DNA from: Natronosalvus caseinilyticus
GTDB taxonomy: Archaea; Halobacteriota; Halobacteria; Halobacteriales; Natrialbaceae
Direction: 5' to 3'
Length of the DNA stretch: 64,000 nucleotides
Assembly (NCBI RefSeq): GCF_017357105.1
Contig: NZ_CP071596.1
Location: 248,001 to 312,000, forward strand
The position numbers and the translations under genes are program-made. Positions 51,562 to 60,806 of this stretch are shown one piece after another. The notes under the pieces are model-generated. The model was given only the letters and a program-made list of their open reading frames with translations, was not told the origin of the DNA and did not search any database. Position 1 is the stretch's first letter. Each line of letters opens with the position of its first letter.

Positions 51562-51579
51562 TTACTCGATATTGAGTAA
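51562..51579. promoter_or_regulatory. TrmB-like palindrome between SDR and UspA genes
   Basis: Perfect inverted repeat TTACTC-N6-GAGTAA. It contains TACT-N7-GAGTA, the form reported for the sugar-responsive regulator TrmB of Halobacterium. It is 55 bases from the SDR start and 43 bases from the UspA start, immediately downstream of an A/T-rich aaattttt stretch. A TrmB site is a reasonable reading, not proof. Confidence 0.6.
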
Positions 51580-51621
51580 GAGTATGAACGCTTAAGGTAG
51601 TGGAGGGTATACGTACTGAAT

Positions 51622-52077
51622 ATGACGCTCGAAACAATCCTGCTCGCGGTTGGTCCGGGCGATGCCGAACGGACGGACGCACTCGCCGAGGCAGTGATCG
51701 AAGTCGCAGCACCCGTGGAGTCGACGGTCGTGCTCGCTCACGTCTTCACCGACGACGAGTACGAGAAGGTCGTAGATCAGCTCTCGTTCGACACCGGGGT
51801 CGAAGAGGTCAACCCGGACGAGGTCGCCGGACGTCACGCCACGATCCGCGACCTCCGAAATCCGCTCGACGACGCGGGCGTGAACTACGAGGTTCGCGGC
51901 TCGGTGGGCGATCACGGGAAGGCAATCGTCGACCTGTCGACCGACGTGAGCGCCGACCGCGTCGTCGTCGGCGGGCGAAAACGCTCCCCGACCGGGAAGG
52001 CCGTCTTCGGCTCGACCGCCCAGGAAGTCTTGCTCTCGGCACCCTGCCCCGTGACGTTCGTCCGCAGTTCCGACTGA
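51622..52077 (+). CDS. Universal stress protein (UspA family)
   Basis: A 151-residue single-domain Usp. ILLAVGPGDAERTDAL at the start and the ATP-loop VVVGGRKRSPTGKAVFGSTAQEVLL (G-x2-G-x9-G-S/T pattern) near the end are visible, so it probably binds ATP. Usp proteins are induced by stress and help survival; partners are unknown. The first hydrophobic strand lacks the usual DGS after the phosphate position (GPGDA instead). The gene is divergent from the SDR and monocistronic. Confidence 0.92.
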   Translation: MTLETILLAVGPGDAERTDALAEAVIEVAAPVESTVVLAHVFTDDEYEKVVDQLSFDTGVEEVNPDEVAGRHATIRDLRNPLDDAGVNYEVRGSVGDHGKAIVDLSTDVSADRVVVGGRKRSPTGKAVFGSTAQEVLLSAPCPVTFVRSSD

Positions 52078-52229
52078 TCGGGGTTCGGTTTCGGACCTCG
52101 AGCGACTGACCAGGACGGCGACCGACTCCGTCGTACTCGTCCCAGTCGCTCGAGGTACCAAATAAACCGTTCGTCACGTGAAAGCCGTTCCCTCACGTTT
52201 TATCGCCCGGGAGTCCCTGCCACGAGGAT

Positions 52230-54233
52230 ATGAACTGGCGGGACGCAGAACGCGAGTACGACGACGCGGTCATCGACGCGACCAGCCTGGGTCGGCTATT
52301 CGAGGACGCCGCCGAGCGACACCCCAATCGCCCGGCACAGCGCTACAAGGGTGGGGTCTACGACCGTTCGCTCACCGGCGGCGTGTTGCGGGCGGCCGCC
52401 GACGGCGAGTTCCGCGCGATTTCGTACACCGAAATGCGCGACGTCGTCCGGAAACTCGCGGCCGGCTTTCGCAACCTCGGCGTCGACCACGGCGACCGGA
52501 TCGGCATCTTCGCCGACACCCGCATGGAGTGGGCCCAGACCGACTTCGCCTTGCTCTCGGCGGGCGCCGTGGTCACCACCGTCTACCGATCCTCGTCGCC
52601 CGATAAGGTCCGCTACTTGCTCGAGGACCCGGGGGCGACCGGCGTCGTCGTCGAGAACGAAGCACTGCTCGAGCGCGTCCTCGAGGTGGAGGATGACCTC
52701 GACCTCGAATTCGTCGTTTCGATGGATACGCTTTCGAGCGCCTACGACGACCGCAACGATGTCCACACTCTCGCGGGCGTCTACACGCGCGGAAAGAAAA
52801 CATTTGACCTCGAGGCGTACCAACACTGGGTCGACGAACCCGAGACGGACGATCTGGCGAGTCTGATCTACACCAGCGGGACGACCGGCCAGCCGAAGGG
52901 CGTGCAGTTGACCCACGGCAACTTTCGAGCGAACGTCAACCAGATTCGCAAGCGCTACGGGCCGCGTCCGGACAAGTCCGCGGACCTGCCGGTGATCGAC
53001 GAGTCGGTGCAAACGGTCTCGTTCCTGCCGCTGGCCCATGTCTTCGAGCGCACCGCGGGACACTTCCTGATGTTCGCCAGCGGGGCCTGCGTCGCTTACG
53101 CCGAGAGTCCCGACACCCTGCAAGAAGACTTCAGCGCGGTTCGGCCGAACTCGGCGACGAGCGTGCCGCGCGTCTACGAGAAGATCTACGACGCCATCCG
53201 TGAACAGGCGAGCGAATCGCCGATCAAGGAACGCATCTTCGAGTGGGCGACCGACGTCGGCGTCGCCTACGCCGAAGCGGACGCGCCAGGGCCGGCCCTG
53301 CGAGCGAAACACGCCCTCGCGGACCGGCTCGTCTTCTCGCAGGTCAAGGAGGCCCTCGGTGGCAACGTCGAACTCCTCATCAGCGGCGGGGGCAGCCTCT
53401 CGAAGGAACTCTGCACGCTCTATCACGGGATGGGGCTGCCCATCTACGAGGGGTACGGCCTGACCGAGACCGCCCCCGTCGTGACGGTCAATCCGCCCGA
53501 AGAGCCCAAGATCGGGACGATTGGCCCCGCCCTGCCCGACGTCACGCTTCGCATCGACGAGTCGGTCGCCGACCAGGACGTCTTCGACGACCCAGGCCAG
53601 GTCGGGGAGTTGCTCGTCCGGGGACCGAACGTGACCGAGGGGTACTGGAACAAGCCGAGCGCCACCGAGCGGGCATTCCTCGAGGGTGAGGCCGAAACCG
53701 AGAGCGATGACGAGGACAGAAGCGAGCACGAAGACGACGAAGTCTGCTGGTTCCGCACCGGCGACATCGTCCACCTGCGGTCGGACGGCTACGTCGAGTT
53801 TCGCGAGCGAGTCAAACAGATTCTCGTGCTCTCGACGGGGAAGAACGTCGCCCCTGCCCCCATCGAGGACGCCTTCGCCGCCAGCGAGGTCGTCGAGCAG
53901 TGCATGGTCGTCGGCGACGGCGAGAAGTTCGTCGGCGCACTCCTCGTTCCGAACCTCGAGCACGTCCGCAAGTGGGCCGACCGTGAGGGAATCGACCTCC
54001 CCGAGGACGCCGAGGCCATCTGTGCGGACGAGCACGTTCGATCCTACGTCGGCAAGGAGGTCGACGCGGTGAACGAGGACTTCGAGAAACACGAGACGAT
54101 CAAGCAGTTCCGCCTCGTCCCCGTCGAGTTCACCGAGGACAACGAGATGCTGACCCCGACGATGAAGAAGAAGCGCCGGGTCATCCTCGAGCGCTTCGAC
54201 GACCGGGTCGACGAACTCTACGCCGACGCCTGA
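52230..54233 (+). CDS. Long-chain acyl-CoA synthetase, copy 1
   Basis: A 667-residue AMP-forming ligase that activates fatty acids to acyl-CoA. P-loop-like AMP motif YTSGTTGQPKG (214-224), YEGYGLTETAP, GWxxTGD equivalent WFRTGDIVHLRSDGY and the C-terminal catalytic lysine region PTMKKKRR are present. A short acidic insertion (ETESDDEDRSEHEDDEV, about 488-505) distinguishes it from copy 2. ATG at 52230 gives MNWRDAEREY, matching copy 2's MGWRESEREF. It is followed 230 bases later by copy 2. Confidence 0.93.
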   Translation: MNWRDAEREYDDAVIDATSLGRLFEDAAERHPNRPAQRYKGGVYDRSLTGGVLRAAADGEFRAISYTEMRDVVRKLAAGFRNLGVDHGDRIGIFADTRMEWAQTDFALLSAGAVVTTVYRSSSPDKVRYLLEDPGATGVVVENEALLERVLEVEDDLDLEFVVSMDTLSSAYDDRNDVHTLAGVYTRGKKTFDLEAYQHWVDEPETDDLASLIYTSGTTGQPKGVQLTHGNFRANVNQIRKRYGPRPDKSADLPVIDESVQTVSFLPLAHVFERTAGHFLMFASGACVAYAESPDTLQEDFSAVRPNSATSVPRVYEKIYDAIREQASESPIKERIFEWATDVGVAYAEADAPGPALRAKHALADRLVFSQVKEALGGNVELLISGGGSLSKELCTLYHGMGLPIYEGYGLTETAPVVTVNPPEEPKIGTIGPALPDVTLRIDESVADQDVFDDPGQVGELLVRGPNVTEGYWNKPSATERAFLEGEAETESDDEDRSEHEDDEVCWFRTGDIVHLRSDGYVEFRERVKQILVLSTGKNVAPAPIEDAFAASEVVEQCMVVGDGEKFVGALLVPNLEHVRKWADREGIDLPEDAEAICADEHVRSYVGKEVDAVNEDFEKHETIKQFRLVPVEFTEDNEMLTPTMKKKRRVILERFDDRVDELYADA

Positions 54234-54466
54234 TCGACGTTTTCGACGTTCCCCTCCCGGTTCGACTCGTTTGCCCGCACTCTCGCCCGCCTCGACTCGT
54301 TCTGCCGTCCGCTGTCCTCGAGCGCCGTCCGAGTACCGTCTGCTGCCCTCGAATCTGTCTGCTCCCGCTCAGGCACCGTCCCCTGCTATCAGACGCCGCT
54401 ACCGCCCGAACCACTCAAAACAGCCGAATAGTTCAAGAGGCGGCATGTGCATTGAGGAACCATACC

Positions 54467-56437
54467 ATGGGATGGAGGGAATCCGAACGAGAGTTCGACG
54501 ACGACGTACTCGAGATGGACACGCTGGGACAGCTGTTCGCGAAGACGGTCGAGCGCAACAGGGACGCGCCGGCCCAGCGCTACAAGGGTGGCATCTACGA
54601 CCGCTCGCTCGCGGGTTCGGTGGTCGATCCCGCACCCGACGGCGACTACGCGGTGCTCAGCTACGCCGAGATGGGGGCGATCGTCGAGCGACTCGCGACC
54701 GGCTTTCGCGATCTCGGCGTCGACGCCGGTGATCGCGTCGCCATATTCGCCGGGACGCGCATGGAGTGGGCCCAGACCGACTTCGCCTTGCTCTCGGCGG
54801 GCGCCGTGGTCACCACCGTCTACCGCAACTCGTCACCCGATAAGGTCCGATACTTGCTCGAGGACCCGGGGGCGACCGGCGTCGTCGTCGAGAACGAAGC
54901 ACTGCTCCAGCGCGTCCTCGAGGTCGAAGAGGATCTGGATCTCGAGTTTATCGTCTCCATGGACGACCTCTCCGACACGTACGACGACCGCAAGGACGTG
55001 TACACCCTCGCCGACGTCTACGCCCGTGGAGATGAGGGTTACGACGAGGAGGCCTACCAGGGCTGGCTCGCCGAACGCACGCCGGACGACCTGGCGAGTC
55101 TGATCTACACCAGCGGGACGACCGGCCAGCCGAAGGGCGTCCAGCTGACCCACCGGAACTTCCGGACGAACGTCAACCAGACCTACCGGCGGTTCGGGCC
55201 GCGTCCAGGAAAACCGGCGGGGACGCCCTCGATCAACAGCAACACACAGAGCGTCTCGTTCCTCCCACTGGCACACGTCTTCGAGCGCACAGCCGGCCAC
55301 TTCCTGATGTTCGCCAGTGGGGCCTGCGTCGCCTACGCCGAGAGTTCGGACACGCTCAAGGAGGACTTTCAACTCGTCTCGCCGACGACGGCGACGAGCG
55401 TGCCCCGCGTCTACGAGAAGATCTACGACGCCATTCGCGAGCAGGCGAGCGAATCGCCGATCAAGGAGCGCATCTTCGAGTGGGCGACTGACGTCAGCCG
55501 GGCGTACTACCGCGCCGACAGCCCCGGACCCGGCCTGAAGCTGAAGATGACGGTCGCCGACACGCTGGTCTTCTCGCAGGTCAAGGAGGCCCTCGGCGGC
55601 AACATCGACATGCTCGTCAGCGGCGGCGGCACCCTCTCGGCCGAGCTCTGCACACTCTATCACGGGATGGGCCTACCCATCTACGAGGGCTACGGCCTGA
55701 CCGAGACTGCCCCCGTAGTCACGACCAATCCGCCCGAAGAACCCAAGATCGGGACGATCGGCCCCGCCCTCGTCGACACCGATCTGAAGGTCGACGAGAC
55801 CGTCGTCCCCGAGGAGAGCACCGACACCACTATCGGCGAAACCGGCGAGTTGCTCGTCAAGGGCCCACAGGTCGCGAAGGGGTACTGGAACAAGCCCGAG
55901 AAGACGGCGGAGGCCTTCGTCGAGGACGACGACGGTCGCTGGTTCCGCACCGGCGACATCGTCACCATCCGGCCCGACGACTACCTCGTCTTCCACGAGC
56001 GCTCGAAACAGATGCTCGTGCTCTCGACGGGCAAGAACGTCGCCCCCGCCCCCATCGAGGACAGCTTCGCCCAGAGCCAGGTCGTCGAGCAGTGCATGGT
56101 CGTCGGCGACGGCGAGAAGTTCGTCGGTGCGCTCATCGTCCCCAACTTCCAGTACCTGCGGGACGAACTCGAGCTCGAGGACGACGCGCGGATCGTCGAC
56201 AGCGAGGCAGCCCACGACCTCGTTCAGGCGGAGATCGACGCGGTGAACGAGGACTTCGAGAAACACGAACAGATCAAGCGCTTCCAGCTCGTGCCCGAGG
56301 AGTTCACCGAGGAAAACGAAATGCTGACACCGACGATGAAGAAGAAGCGCCGGGTCATCCTCGAGAAGTTCGACGAAGAGGTGGCAGACATCTATCCCGA
56401 GCGCGCGTCGGATCGACCGGCCGAGGCGGCCGACTAA
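54467..56437 (+). CDS. Long-chain acyl-CoA synthetase, copy 2
   Basis: A 656-residue paralogue of the previous gene with the same motifs (YTSGTTGQPKGV, YEGYGLTETAP, WFRTGDIVTIRPDDY, PTMKKKRR). ATG at 54467 is chosen because it aligns with copy 1; an in-frame TTG 15 bases upstream is less likely. A 167-base segment (54758-54924) matches copy 1 (52521-52687) with only about six differences, including at silent sites, while other parts have diverged. Different chain-length preferences are plausible. Confidence 0.93.
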   Translation: MGWRESEREFDDDVLEMDTLGQLFAKTVERNRDAPAQRYKGGIYDRSLAGSVVDPAPDGDYAVLSYAEMGAIVERLATGFRDLGVDAGDRVAIFAGTRMEWAQTDFALLSAGAVVTTVYRNSSPDKVRYLLEDPGATGVVVENEALLQRVLEVEEDLDLEFIVSMDDLSDTYDDRKDVYTLADVYARGDEGYDEEAYQGWLAERTPDDLASLIYTSGTTGQPKGVQLTHRNFRTNVNQTYRRFGPRPGKPAGTPSINSNTQSVSFLPLAHVFERTAGHFLMFASGACVAYAESSDTLKEDFQLVSPTTATSVPRVYEKIYDAIREQASESPIKERIFEWATDVSRAYYRADSPGPGLKLKMTVADTLVFSQVKEALGGNIDMLVSGGGTLSAELCTLYHGMGLPIYEGYGLTETAPVVTTNPPEEPKIGTIGPALVDTDLKVDETVVPEESTDTTIGETGELLVKGPQVAKGYWNKPEKTAEAFVEDDDGRWFRTGDIVTIRPDDYLVFHERSKQMLVLSTGKNVAPAPIEDSFAQSQVVEQCMVVGDGEKFVGALIVPNFQYLRDELELEDDARIVDSEAAHDLVQAEIDAVNEDFEKHEQIKRFQLVPEEFTEENEMLTPTMKKKRRVILEKFDEEVADIYPERASDRPAEAAD

Positions 56438-56540
56438 GGGGGCGGTCGCGAGACGGTTCTAGCTATACTATTTATAGTATGTTGGTAGTGACCAGTCGAG
56501 AGATATAACTGGGTGGTTTCAGTAGTGAATACATCGACGA

Positions 56541-58433
56541 ATGAACGTTCGACTACGGGACGAGGGCTGGGTGCGCCGCTGCGGCGTCGCCGTCCGGGGA
56601 CAGGCGTTCGACGGGGCGGATCTCCTCGAGATGCCGGCCATCGCGGAACGGTTCGCACGGGCGCTCGAGGGCGAAACCAGCCAGAATCAAGACGGGGACG
56701 CTCGCCTCGAGGCCGTCGCCGCCTGCGCCGACTCCCTCGAGGGCTTCTTCGCGGCGGTCGTCGATCTCGATGCTGATCCGACGTACCTCGTCGCCGACGG
56801 CGCTCGCTCGATTCCCCTCTGGTACGACGCCGCCGGGTCGGTCGTCAGCGACCGCGGGTGGGCCGTCAGGGACGCCGTCGACGCACCTCGAGACCCGGTC
56901 GCCGAGTGCGAGTTCCTCCTGACGCGGTACGTGACCGGTCCCGACACCATCTGGCGGGACGTCTTCGCCGTGCAACCGGGGGAGGTGGTTCGCCTCGAGT
57001 CGCGCGACGTCGACGGTGCCTCCGGCGACACCGGCGATGGGGACCGAGCCGTCACTCGCCACACCTACCGCGAGTACTGGCCTGCCGCCGAGACGCCGAC
57101 TGCGGAGGACGAGTGTTTGGGCGATCAGCTCGAGATTCATCTCGCGCGCCTCGAGGCCGGCCTCCAGACCGCACTCGACCGACTCGAGGCCGTCGCGGGC
57201 GACCGTCCCGTCGTCCTCCCGCTCTCGGGCGGGTACGACTCCCGGCTGCTCGCCGCAGCCCTCGTCGAGCGCGGACGGGAGGCGATCGGCTTCACCTTCG
57301 GTCGCTCGGGCCACCCCGACGTCGAGGTCAGCCGGGAGGTCGCGGCGGAACTCGGGATCCGCTGGGAGTTCTACCCCTACTCGCGAGAGCTGTGGCGCGA
57401 GTGGTACCACGGCGAGGACGGCCGCCGCTACCGGGAGTGGGCCTTCGGCGGGGACGCCCTCCCGTTTCTGGCCGAGTGGCCCGCCGTTCGCGGGTTGCTC
57501 GAGGACGGCCGGCTTCCAGACGACGCGCTCTACTGTCCGGGTCACACGGTGGCAACACCCAGCGAACGACTGCCGCGGTTCGTCGGCGAGCCCCCGTACG
57601 CACCCGATCGGCGGGCTGTCGGGTGCGGGCCCGCCGTGGATGCCGACGAGCGAACAAGCGCCAACGAAGCACTCGAAACGATCGACCCCACGCTCGAGGC
57701 GCTGGTCGAGTACGTCCTCGAGACGCACTACGTGCTCTGGGACCTGGACGACGTCGCGAACGTGCCCACGGACGATGGCGGAAGCGTCCGGGACGCGTTT
57801 CGCGAGTGCATTCGACGCGGCCTCCTCGGCGACCGAGATCCTGAGACGATCTCTGACCCCGCGACGGCCGCCGCAGCCTACGAGCGCTGGGAGTGGCGCG
57901 GGCGCATGTCGACGTTCACCAACGGCGACTGCCGGGTCTACGAGGACGCCGGCCTCGAGTGGTGGCTCCCGCTGTGGGACCCCGCCTACGTCCGGGCCTG
58001 GGAGGCGGTCCCCCTCGCCTTCCGCCGCGGTAAGGGGCTCCACGCCGACCTCGCAACGGCCATCTACTGGCGGGTCGCCGGTATCGCTCACGACCGGGCC
58101 GCGGTGACGGATCGAACGCTCGAGCCCGAAGATCGCCTGCTCTCGCTCGTCCGCCATACCCCCATTCGGCAGTTCACCGAGCGTGGCGGCGACTGGGCGC
58201 CGCCGTTTCTGGCCCCACGCGAACAGTGGCGCGAACCCGGATCCCACCCGCTCGCCTGGCACGGAATCGTCGACGATGCGGGTCTCGAGGCCGTCCCCTC
58301 GAGCCGAAATCTCTACGCGCTGCGGACGCTGGCGCGGGTCGAGGGCGTCGACCTCGGCGATCCGTCGTGGCTCGCCGACGTGGGCGAGCAGTGGTTCGAG
58401 GAATCGTCGCTCTCGAGTGACTCGAGGAGTTAG
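56541..58433 (+). CDS. Asparagine-synthase-like ATP-pyrophosphatase without glutaminase Cys
   Basis: A 630-residue protein with an asparagine-synthetase C-terminal domain. The PP-loop SGGYDSRLLAAAL starts at residue 229. The N-terminal region (about 1-215) resembles the class II glutaminase fold (GVAVRGQAF, SLEGFFAAVVD, RYVTGPDTIWRDVFAVQPGEVV), but the initial Met is followed by Asn rather than the nucleophilic Cys2. So ammonia cannot come from glutamine in the standard way. It may amidate or adenylate another substrate, for example a surface-glycan sugar. Start ATG at 56541. Overlaps the prepilin peptidase gene by four bases (convergent). Confidence 0.85.
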   Translation: MNVRLRDEGWVRRCGVAVRGQAFDGADLLEMPAIAERFARALEGETSQNQDGDARLEAVAACADSLEGFFAAVVDLDADPTYLVADGARSIPLWYDAAGSVVSDRGWAVRDAVDAPRDPVAECEFLLTRYVTGPDTIWRDVFAVQPGEVVRLESRDVDGASGDTGDGDRAVTRHTYREYWPAAETPTAEDECLGDQLEIHLARLEAGLQTALDRLEAVAGDRPVVLPLSGGYDSRLLAAALVERGREAIGFTFGRSGHPDVEVSREVAAELGIRWEFYPYSRELWREWYHGEDGRRYREWAFGGDALPFLAEWPAVRGLLEDGRLPDDALYCPGHTVATPSERLPRFVGEPPYAPDRRAVGCGPAVDADERTSANEALETIDPTLEALVEYVLETHYVLWDLDDVANVPTDDGGSVRDAFRECIRRGLLGDRDPETISDPATAAAAYERWEWRGRMSTFTNGDCRVYEDAGLEWWLPLWDPAYVRAWEAVPLAFRRGKGLHADLATAIYWRVAGIAHDRAAVTDRTLEPEDRLLSLVRHTPIRQFTERGGDWAPPFLAPREQWREPGSHPLAWHGIVDDAGLEAVPSSRNLYALRTLARVEGVDLGDPSWLADVGEQWFEESSLSSDSRS

Positions 58434-59443
58434 AACAGAAGGGTAAACAGGAGGTCCCCGTAGACGAGCGCGACGACCAGCCCTGCGAAGATCGGCACCA
58501 GAAACGGTGTTCCCGGTGAGATCCAGACGACGTCGCGTTCGCCGAGGACCTCGAGGCCGTCCCGAAGCGTCTCGGGATTGGTGCCGTAGGCCGTGCCGTC
58601 GATGTCCTCGAGGAACGCTTCGGCGCCCCAGGGGTCCTCGACTTCGACGTCGGCTGGTACGTCGGTATCGCGCTCGAGGCTGTCCTGGATGCGACTCGAC
58701 CCGCCGTCGCGCCGAACCTCGGCCGTCACCGCACCGTCGGTCGGCGGATTCGGCTCGTCGGGGAGACTCGTCGGGTCGCGATACGTCTCCGGGTCTGCCC
58801 GGAGTTCCTCGAGGCTGAGTCCCCGCCAGCGAAGGTACATTCGGAAGGCGTCCAGGTCGAGGCCGCTCAGGGACCGCCCCGAGGGAGCGTCCAGGAGTCG
58901 TCCGTGGGTCGTTGAAACCTCGCGCCAGTCAATTGGCCAACCGATGAACATCACAGGATCGGTCCGTCCAGCGGCGGCATTACGGATCGCGAGGGCTACC
59001 GGAATGAGTACGCCGAGGAGGACCGCGTTCGTTAGGATAGCGAGCGAGAACGGGCTGAGACTCGGTTCATCGACAGGAATCGACCACGAACCGATTTTGT
59101 AGGCAGGATGCGTCGGAAACAGCAACGCGAGCACCAGCAAGGCCTTCGCGTCGGCACCGCCGAAACCGCCGAACCACCAGAAGAGGTACGCGAGCGGGAC
59201 GACGACCCCGAGACTCAGCGCCGAGGGGACGAGAAACTCGTGACTCCAGACGACCCCGCCGGCCCGGTAAGCGACCCAGCCGTCCCAGACGAATAGGACC
59301 GCGGCGAGCGCCGACAGCGGGATCCAGACCGAACTCGAGATCCGGCGGGTCTTCACGTCGCGGACGGCCGCCCAGGCGAAGACGGGGACGGCGACGAGCC
59401 GGAGGAGGTCGGGCGTCGAGGCGATCGGGACGACGTCGTACAC
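58430..59443 (-). CDS. Prepilin/preflagellin peptidase-like membrane protease (A24)
   Basis: A 337-residue aspartic protease of the type IV prepilin peptidase family. The two catalytic Asp are expected at Asp29 (VRDVKTRRIS) and Asp98 (GGFGGADAKAL). Helices cover about 12-27, 42-55, 72-90, 98-112, 130-152 and a final one at 318-335. The cytosolic insert (about 175-300) is long and acidic. It removes signal peptides from pilins/archaellins in the membrane. No pilin genes are nearby. Its end overlaps the preceding convergent gene. Confidence 0.88.
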   Translation of the reverse strand: MYDVVPIASTPDLLRLVAVPVFAWAAVRDVKTRRISSSVWIPLSALAAVLFVWDGWVAYRAGGVVWSHEFLVPSALSLGVVVPLAYLFWWFGGFGGADAKALLVLALLFPTHPAYKIGSWSIPVDEPSLSPFSLAILTNAVLLGVLIPVALAIRNAAAGRTDPVMFIGWPIDWREVSTTHGRLLDAPSGRSLSGLDLDAFRMYLRWRGLSLEELRADPETYRDPTSLPDEPNPPTDGAVTAEVRRDGGSSRIQDSLERDTDVPADVEVEDPWGAEAFLEDIDGTAYGTNPETLRDGLEVLGERDVVWISPGTPFLVPIFAGLVVALVYGDLLFTLLF

Positions 59444-59533
59444 GTTCGCTACGGCGTCCCGATGGGTGGTAGGTGTTACGGCTGCGACGGAGTTTCGAAC
59501 GAGGTAGCTCGCCCGGAATCAGTGGGGAGACGT

Positions 59534-60199
59534 CTAGAACCCGTGGCGATCCTCGAGCAACACGAGCTGCGTTCGGTCCTCGACCCGTTCTCGCTCGAGC
59601 GAGACCAGTTTCCCGACGGTACTCCCCTGCCCGTAGACCTCCTCCGCGCGGGCGTCCTCGAGCGGCAAGGCGAACTCCCGAACGCGCTCGACGGCGGCGG
59701 CCCAGCTGGGTTCGATCTTGTTCGCGCTCCCGACGAGTACGAGGCGTTCCGCGGCGAACGGCCAGGCGCTCACGGCGTTGCCGAGCGCGTTCGCGCCGAG
59801 GAGTTCGCCGCTCCGGGCGATGGCGTTGACGCTGTCGAAGAAGACGTCGGCCGTGGCGGCCTCCCGGCGCGCGTCCGCCCGCTCCTCGTCGTCGTCGATG
59901 TCGGCGATCCGGTTGCCGAGGTACTCGAACCCATCGGACGCTTCGAGGACGTCCGTGAAGCCGATCTCCTCCAGCGTCGTGGAGTGTCCGTCCATCACCG
60001 TCGCCCCCTCCGGAATCTGGGCGACGAGGTGGTCGCGGGCCGCCTCGGCCGATTCGAACCGGTGGACGTCGACGTTTCCCTCCTCGACGTTCGCGATCGT
60101 CTCCTCGATCACGTCCTCGTCGGGCACCTGATCGAAGCGGTCCTCCTCGAGGTCCAGTTCGTCGTCGAAGTCGTCTTTCGTGTAGTAGTCGTCCGTCAT
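59534..60199 (-). CDS. LUD-domain protein (LutC-like)
   Basis: A 221-residue protein with the LUD/DUF162 fold: VIEETIANVEEGNVDVHRFESAEAARDHLVAQIPEGATVMDGHSTTLEEIGF, then DVFFDSVNAIARSGELLGANALGNAVSAWPFAAERLVLVGSANKI. Bacterial LutC/LldG members join lactate oxidation complexes, but lone LUD proteins have unknown roles. The acidic N-terminus (about 1-30) is a halophilic addition. It is 40 bases downstream of the PfpI gene on the same strand, probably one transcript. Confidence 0.87.
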   Translation of the reverse strand: MTDDYYTKDDFDDELDLEEDRFDQVPDEDVIEETIANVEEGNVDVHRFESAEAARDHLVAQIPEGATVMDGHSTTLEEIGFTDVLEASDGFEYLGNRIADIDDDEERADARREAATADVFFDSVNAIARSGELLGANALGNAVSAWPFAAERLVLVGSANKIEPSWAAAVERVREFALPLEDARAEEVYGQGSTVGKLVSLERERVEDRTQLVLLEDRHGF

Positions 60200-60239
60200 G
60201 GCATGGCCTCCGTAGTCGAGTACGTGTTCACGTTTGCGC

Positions 60240-60806
60240 TCATTCGTCCGACCCGGCCGCAAACTCCTCGACGATGGCCGCACAGAACGCCTCGAGGTCG
60301 TCCGGGTTCCGGCTGGTGACGACCCCGTCGTCGACCACGACCTCCTCGTCGACCCACTCCCCGCCCGCGTTCTCGATGTCCGTCCGCAGGCTGGGGTAGG
60401 AGGTGAGCGTTCGTCCCTCGACGACGTCCGCCTCGACCAGCGCCCACGGGCCGTGACAGATGGCGCCCGCAGGATTGCCCGACTCGATGTGCTCCCTGAG
60501 GAGGACGACCGCGTCCTCGTCCGCACGGAGTTTGTCCGCACCGACGGTTCCACCGGGGACGATCAGCCCGTCGTACTCTCCGACGGCGACGTCGTCGAAC
60601 GATCGATCGACCTCGTACGAATCGCTCTCCTCGAGGTCGTTGGTGACCGTCTGGCCAGCCTCGCGGTCGATGCCGAGCACCTCGACCGTGGCGCCGGCGT
60701 CGGTGACGGCCTGTTTCGGTTCGGTGAACTCGACTTCCTCAGTGCCGGCCGGTGCGAGAAAGATGCCGACCGTCACGTCCTCGAGTTGGTGTTCGGATTC
60801 GCTCAT
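60240..60806 (-). CDS. DJ-1/PfpI family protein
   Basis: A 188-residue member of the DJ-1/PfpI superfamily. The nucleophile Cys117 lies in GAICHGPWALVEADV and the partner Glu in EEVEFTEP (around residue 26-29). Such proteins act as deglycases, glyoxalases or peptidases; the archaeal ones are usually linked to stress. ATG at 60806 is used; a GTG one codon upstream is possible. It is the upstream gene of a likely two-gene unit with the LUD protein. Confidence 0.9.
   Translation of the reverse strand: MSESEHQLEDVTVGIFLAPAGTEEVEFTEPKQAVTDAGATVEVLGIDREAGQTVTNDLEESDSYEVDRSFDDVAVGEYDGLIVPGGTVGADKLRADEDAVVLLREHIESGNPAGAICHGPWALVEADVVEGRTLTSYPSLRTDIENAGGEWVDEEVVVDDGVVTSRNPDDLEAFCAAIVEEFAAGSDE

Noticed and set aside
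52296-54092. 598-residue minus-strand open frame
   Set aside because: Antisense shadow of acyl-CoA synthetase copy 1.
56553-58262. 569-residue minus-strand open frame
   Set aside because: Antisense shadow of the asparagine-synthase-like gene, which has clear PP-loop motifs.
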